From positions 16,486 to 33,332 of the forward strand of contig PMMN01000015.1 in NCBI GenBank assembly GCA_003162235.1: a stretch of DNA of 16,847 bases. Reading direction: 5' to 3'. A program made the position numbers and the translations under genes. Below the pieces are notes generated by a model. It searched no databases, was not told the DNA's origin, and was given only the letters and a program-made list of their open reading frames with translations. Positions 13,955-16,847 of this stretch are shown here, in pieces (positions within the stretch are counted from its first letter, which is position 1; each line of letters starts with the position of its first letter). This DNA comes from Actinomycetota bacterium. Lineage in GTDB: Bacteria > Actinomycetota > Thermoleophilia > Gaiellales > Gaiellaceae.

Positions 13955-14905
13955 CTAGCGGCCCGATCGGACGCGCCCCTTCGGCACGGTCATCCGCGGC
14001 CCCTTGACGTTCACGGACGGCTTCTTCGGCTTCTTCGCCTGCTTCGGCTTCTTCTTCTCCTCCGGGCCGGGGGGCGGAGGCGGCTCTTGCTCCTCGGCCG
14101 GAGTCGAGTCGCTTCGGAAGAACTGCCACCAGACGAAGAAGCCCCAGGAGAGGGCGAACAGGAAGATCGAAACCCAGGCGTTGAGGCGCAGCCCGGCGAT
14201 GTGATGAGCCGGATCGATTCTGATCAACTCGATGAAGAAGCGGAAGAGCGAGTAGTAAGCGACGTAGAGAGCGAAGAGGGCAGGCGGGCGGAATCTGTAG
14301 CGCCGCTCGAGTAGGAGCAGCAGGCCGACCCCGATCAGCGCAAGCAGGAACTCGTAGAGGAAGGTGGGCTGGAAGGTAGTGAAGCCCTGGTAGCCGCGCG
14401 GACGGTTGGCGAAATCGATCTTGAGACCCCAGGGTAGGCTCGTCGGTTTACCGAAGAGCTCCTGGTTCCACCAGTTGCCCCAGCGCCCGATTCCCTGCGC
14501 GAGCAGAAGCGCGGGCGCCACGATCTCGAGCATCTTCGGGATGCTCTCGCCGGCGCGGCGTATAACGATCGCACCCGCCAGGACACCGAAAAGTATTCCG
14601 CCGTAGATGCCGAGACCACCCTTCCAGACCGCGAACGGCGCCCACCAGCGGTGGATCTGCTGAACCTCGTTCCAGCTCGTCACGTCGTGGTACAGGCGTG
14701 CGCCGACCACGCCCGCGAGCACTCCCCAGACGGCGATCTGGAAGATCAGGTCCCAGTTGCCGCCACGGCGGACGTAGCGAACTCCCGTGAGCCAGACGGC
14801 GGCGGCGATCGACGCCAGCAGCATCAGCCCGTAGAAATGAATGGTCAAAGGCCCGAGACTGATCGTGCTGTGCGCGGGCGACGGAATCGAGGCGAGAAGT
14901 GTCAT
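13955..14905 (-). CDS. lgt: Prolipoprotein diacylglyceryl transferase
   Basis: The 316-residue integral membrane enzyme transfers a diacylglyceryl group from phosphatidylglycerol to the lipobox cysteine of prolipoproteins. About seven hydrophobic segments are visible. Signatures include HFYGLML (23-29), GARLYHD (68-74), WKGGLGIYGG (94-103), the Lgt signature GRWGNWWNQE (140-149), FQPTFLYE (178-185) and FFIELIRID (223-231). After the last helix there is a 53-residue cytoplasmic tail (264-316), acidic/proline-rich then strongly lysine/arginine-rich. The start is ATG with no ribosome site but a -10-like GATGAT 6 bases before it. It heads lgt-scpA-scpB. The DUF3352-like lipoprotein at the left of the window is an obvious substrate. 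Confidence 0.96.
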   Translation of the reverse strand: MTLLASIPSPAHSTISLGPLTIHFYGLMLLASIAAAVWLTGVRYVRRGGNWDLIFQIAVWGVLAGVVGARLYHDVTSWNEVQQIHRWWAPFAVWKGGLGIYGGILFGVLAGAIVIRRAGESIPKMLEIVAPALLLAQGIGRWGNWWNQELFGKPTSLPWGLKIDFANRPRGYQGFTTFQPTFLYEFLLALIGVGLLLLLERRYRFRPPALFALYVAYYSLFRFFIELIRIDPAHHIAGLRLNAWVSIFLFALSWGFFVWWQFFRSDSTPAEEQEPPPPPGPEEKKKPKQAKKPKKPSVNVKGPRMTVPKGRVRSGR

Positions 14906-14911
14906 GCGCGA

Positions 14912-14942
14912 ATCATCTCAGCTAGCCCGGCCACTGTGTCAG
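14912..14942 (-). promoter_or_regulatory. Possible leaderless promoter of lgt
   Basis: On the minus strand CTGACA (14937-14942, five of six to the -35 consensus) is followed after 19 bases by GATGAT (14912-14917), which ends 6 bases before the lgt ATG. A start at the ATG would give a leaderless message; the 19-base spacing is longer than ideal. Confidence 0.4.
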
Positions 14943-14994
14943 TTCGAGCCGCCGAACGCGTCCAAGCGGCAGAGCTTCATTCCGAGAGGAACGT

Positions 14995-15198
14995 CTAGAG
15001 AAGAATGCGGAGGGCGATTTCCGCAGGGCAGCCGCGCTTGACGATGTCGATCGCCTCGTGCAGATCGATGTCCAGACGGGCAGCCAAAGCGGCCGCGCCG
15101 TCAGTCGAGTAGCCGGCCCGCTCGAGCTCTTCGCTTCGCCAGCGAACGATCCGGTCGAGCTCCGACTCGGTGATTACGTTTGCATTGGCCGCAGTCAT
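14995..15198 (-). CDS. Small conserved-looking hypothetical protein
   Basis: The protein has 67 residues and no signal or membrane segment. The middle (VRWRSEELERAGYSTDGAAALAARLDIDLHEAIDIVKRGCPAEIALRILL) looks like a real folded helical protein. I recall similar small actinobacterial proteins of unknown function that share 'W-R-x-E-E-L-x-R-A-G-Y' and the C-terminal 'R-G-C-P-x-x-x-A-L-R-I-L', but cannot name a family. A single cysteine is the only reactive residue of note. ATG at 15198 has GAGG at 5 bases and a GGAGG further up. It lies between dnaE and lgt on the same strand, 89 bases before lgt. Confidence 0.65.
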   Translation of the reverse strand: MTAANANVITESELDRIVRWRSEELERAGYSTDGAAALAARLDIDLHEAIDIVKRGCPAEIALRILL

Positions 15199-15253
15199 CG
15201 GCGCCTCGGTGCCTCCTCACCCTTCTATTCGGTTCAAGGTAGCGCACTTCCGT

Positions 15254-15266
15254 CCCCTACTAGGGG
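15254..15266. promoter_or_regulatory. Perfect palindrome, possible operator
   Basis: cccctactagggg is a perfect inverted repeat of six bases around a central c, in the 161-base gap between dnaE and the 67-residue gene, 56 bases before that gene's ATG. Its short stem makes it more like a protein-binding site for a dimeric regulator than a terminator. The rest of the gap (15199-15359) shows no gene and no clear promoter. Confidence 0.45.
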
Positions 15267-15359
15267 GATCTAATGCTACCCGGAGCAAGTCTTACCAAAC
15301 TCTTACGAGACGAGGTCGCTCGTACCGGGCCGGTCTCTCGCTCTCGAGGAAGACGTCGG

Positions 15360-16847
15360 CTAGGCGACGACGCCGGCCTCACCGAGGAGCGCCTTCGCCT
15401 CGGCGAAGAAATCACCGCTCGGTTGCACCTTGTAGGCCGGGCCCAGCTGCAGCTGCCTGGCGCCCTCCGAGGTCTCGACGTCGAGCAGCACCGGCGAGTC
15501 GCCCGGAAAGTCGCGTACGAGCGCCGCCAGCTCCGAGACGATCCCCGCCGGCGCCTTGCGTGCGTCAACACGCAGGCGCACCTCGCGCCGCTCGGGAACG
15601 GCCTCGAACGGGTTCAACTCCATCGCCAACAGCTTCGACTCGCCCTCCTTGTGATCGATCCTTCCCTTCACGATCAGGATCTGGTCGGAGGAGCAGAGCT
15701 CGCGCGCCTGCGCGTAAACGGAGTTGAAGACGACGACCTCGGCGCCGCCGGTTACGTCGTCGAGACGCATGAAGGCCATCGGGTCGCCCTTCTTGGTCAT
15801 CAGCTGGCGCACGTGACCGACGATCCCACCCACGACCACGACCTCGCCGTCACGGCGCCGGTCGAGCTCGGCCAGCGCGCAATCGGTCTTGCGCCTGAGC
15901 TGGTCGCGGATCGCATGGAGCGGGTGCTCCGAGACGTACAGGCCGAGTACCTCCTTCTCGAGCCTGAGTAATTCGGGCTTCTCGAACTCCCCGTTTGCGA
16001 TCTCGGCGTGGTGACGAGTGGGCTGGCCGGGACCGTCGGCGGCGAGATCGAAGATCGAGCCCTGCCCTGCGAGCCGATCGGCGGCCTGCTTTTGCCCCCA
16101 GGAGACAACCTGGTCGAGCAGCTCGAGCACTCCCTTGCGCGAGGCGCCGGTGGAGTCGAAAGCACCGCATTTGACGAGCGCCTCGAGCACGCGCTTGTTG
16201 ACGCAGCCAGGATCTATCCGCTCGACGAAATCCCAGACGGAAGTGAAGGGGCCACCCTGCTCGCGTGCGCTTACGATCGCGCGCGCCGCCGATTCCCCCA
16301 CGCCCTTGACGGCGTTCAGACCGAAGCGGATCTTGCCCTCGACGACGGCGAAGTCGGGCTGCGAGTAGTTCGCGTCGGGCGGTAGCACCTCGATCCCCAT
16401 CTCGTCGCAGGCGTTGACGTAGACGGGCACGCGATCTTTGGTGTTCATCACCGAGGAGATCAGCGCCGCCATGTACTGGCAGGGGTAGTGGGCCTTCAGC
16501 CAGGCCGTGCGATAGGCGATCAGCGCGTAGCAGGCGGCATGGGACTTGTTGAAGGAGTAGTCCTTCGCCTTCTCCATGTCTTCCCAGAGCTGGCGCGCGA
16601 CCTGCGGCGAGACTCCGTTCGCCTTGCAACCGGCGATGAACTTCTCCTTCAGCGAGGCCATCAACTCGTGGATCTTCTTACCGATCGCCTTGCGCAGGTC
16701 GTCGGCCTCGGCGGGACTGAAGCCGGCAAGATCCTTGGCGATCTCCATGTACTGCTCCTGGTAGATGCAGATGCCGTGGGTCAGGCCGGTGATCGGTTTC
16801 AGGCGCTCGTCGAGGAAGGTGACCTGCTCCTGGCCGTGCTTGCGCCT
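15360..16847 (-). CDS. dnaE: DNA polymerase III alpha subunit, C-terminal part (gene runs off the window)
   Basis: The frame is open from the stop at 15360 to the window's right edge, giving about 495 residues of a protein normally ~1,150-1,200 long. The 5' end is outside; the ATG at 16748 is internal. Recognisable blocks are GICIYQEQYMEIAKDLAGFSPAEADDLRKAIGKK (finger region), SFNKSHAACYALIAYRTAWLKAHYP, PPDANYSQPDF and IRFGLNAVKGVG (helix-hairpin-helix). The C-terminal OB-fold follows (VVVVGGIVGHVRQLMTKKGDPMAFMRLDD). This is the replicative polymerase catalytic subunit. The DnaE type (1 versus 2) cannot be settled without the PHP and palm domains, but the YQEQ region and full-length C-terminus fit the replicative DnaE1. 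Confidence 0.95.
   Translation of the reverse strand, partial: RRKHGQEQVTFLDERLKPITGLTHGICIYQEQYMEIAKDLAGFSPAEADDLRKAIGKKIHELMASLKEKFIAGCKANGVSPQVARQLWEDMEKAKDYSFNKSHAACYALIAYRTAWLKAHYPCQYMAALISSVMNTKDRVPVYVNACDEMGIEVLPPDANYSQPDFAVVEGKIRFGLNAVKGVGESAARAIVSAREQGGPFTSVWDFVERIDPGCVNKRVLEALVKCGAFDSTGASRKGVLELLDQVVSWGQKQAADRLAGQGSIFDLAADGPGQPTRHHAEIANGEFEKPELLRLEKEVLGLYVSEHPLHAIRDQLRRKTDCALAELDRRRDGEVVVVGGIVGHVRQLMTKKGDPMAFMRLDDVTGGAEVVVFNSVYAQARELCSSDQILIVKGRIDHKEGESKLLAMELNPFEAVPERREVRLRVDARKAPAGIVSELAALVRDFPGDSPVLLDVETSEGARQLQLGPAYKVQPSGDFFAEAKALLGEAGVVA

Overview
The window is chromosomal DNA from a high-GC bacterium, most probably an actinobacterium. Codon use is strongly GC-biased, there are GTG and TTG starts, and there is an ANTAR regulator. 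The merged cluster scpA-scpB ... rluB ... tyrA-aroA-cmk-plsC-der-gpsA fits Actinobacteria, and I lean towards Thermoleophilia/Solirubrobacterales. That placement is inference; no rRNA or other taxonomic marker is present. Nearly all of it is a dense housekeeping region with no insertion sequence, phage gene, CRISPR array, tRNA or rRNA.

Layout from left to right. Positions 1-99 hold one copy of a short dispersed repeat and a strong hairpin that ends the first transcription unit. Positions 100-7745 are a minus-strand operon read from right to left: tyrA (prephenate dehydrogenase), aroA (EPSP synthase), cmk (CMP kinase), plsC (acyltransferase), der (ribosome-assembly GTPase), gpsA (glycerol-3-phosphate dehydrogenase), then a DUF3352-type lipoprotein. 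The first six genes are separated by 20 bases or fewer or overlap. Diverging from tyrA on the plus strand is trpS, apparently leaderless, followed by a YbjQ/UPF0145 protein and a textbook intrinsic terminator. That terminator faces the convergent pseudouridine synthase gene (rluB/rsuA type).

Positions 9900-10227 are gene-free and carry two inverted copies of the dispersed repeat. Next comes a small accessory block: a stand-alone receiver (REC) protein on the minus strand, and, divergent from it, an ANTAR-domain RNA-binding regulator whose receiver has lost its phosphorylation residues. A metallo-beta-lactamase-fold hydrolase follows. The minus-strand housekeeping series then resumes with scpB and scpA (condensin partners), lgt (lipoprotein maturation), a 67-residue conserved-looking small protein, and the 3' part of dnaE, whose 5' end lies beyond the window.

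Together the genes link aromatic amino-acid synthesis, phospholipid precursor synthesis (gpsA makes glycerol-3-phosphate, plsC acylates it), ribosome maturation (der, rluB), nucleotide supply (cmk), chromosome segregation (scpAB) and replication (dnaE). Lgt would lipidate proteins such as the lipoprotein at 100-1572. I saw no clear undescribed multi-gene system. The best leads are the dispersed repeat family, the REC/pseudo-receiver-ANTAR divergent pair, and unusual active-site motifs in AroA and Der.
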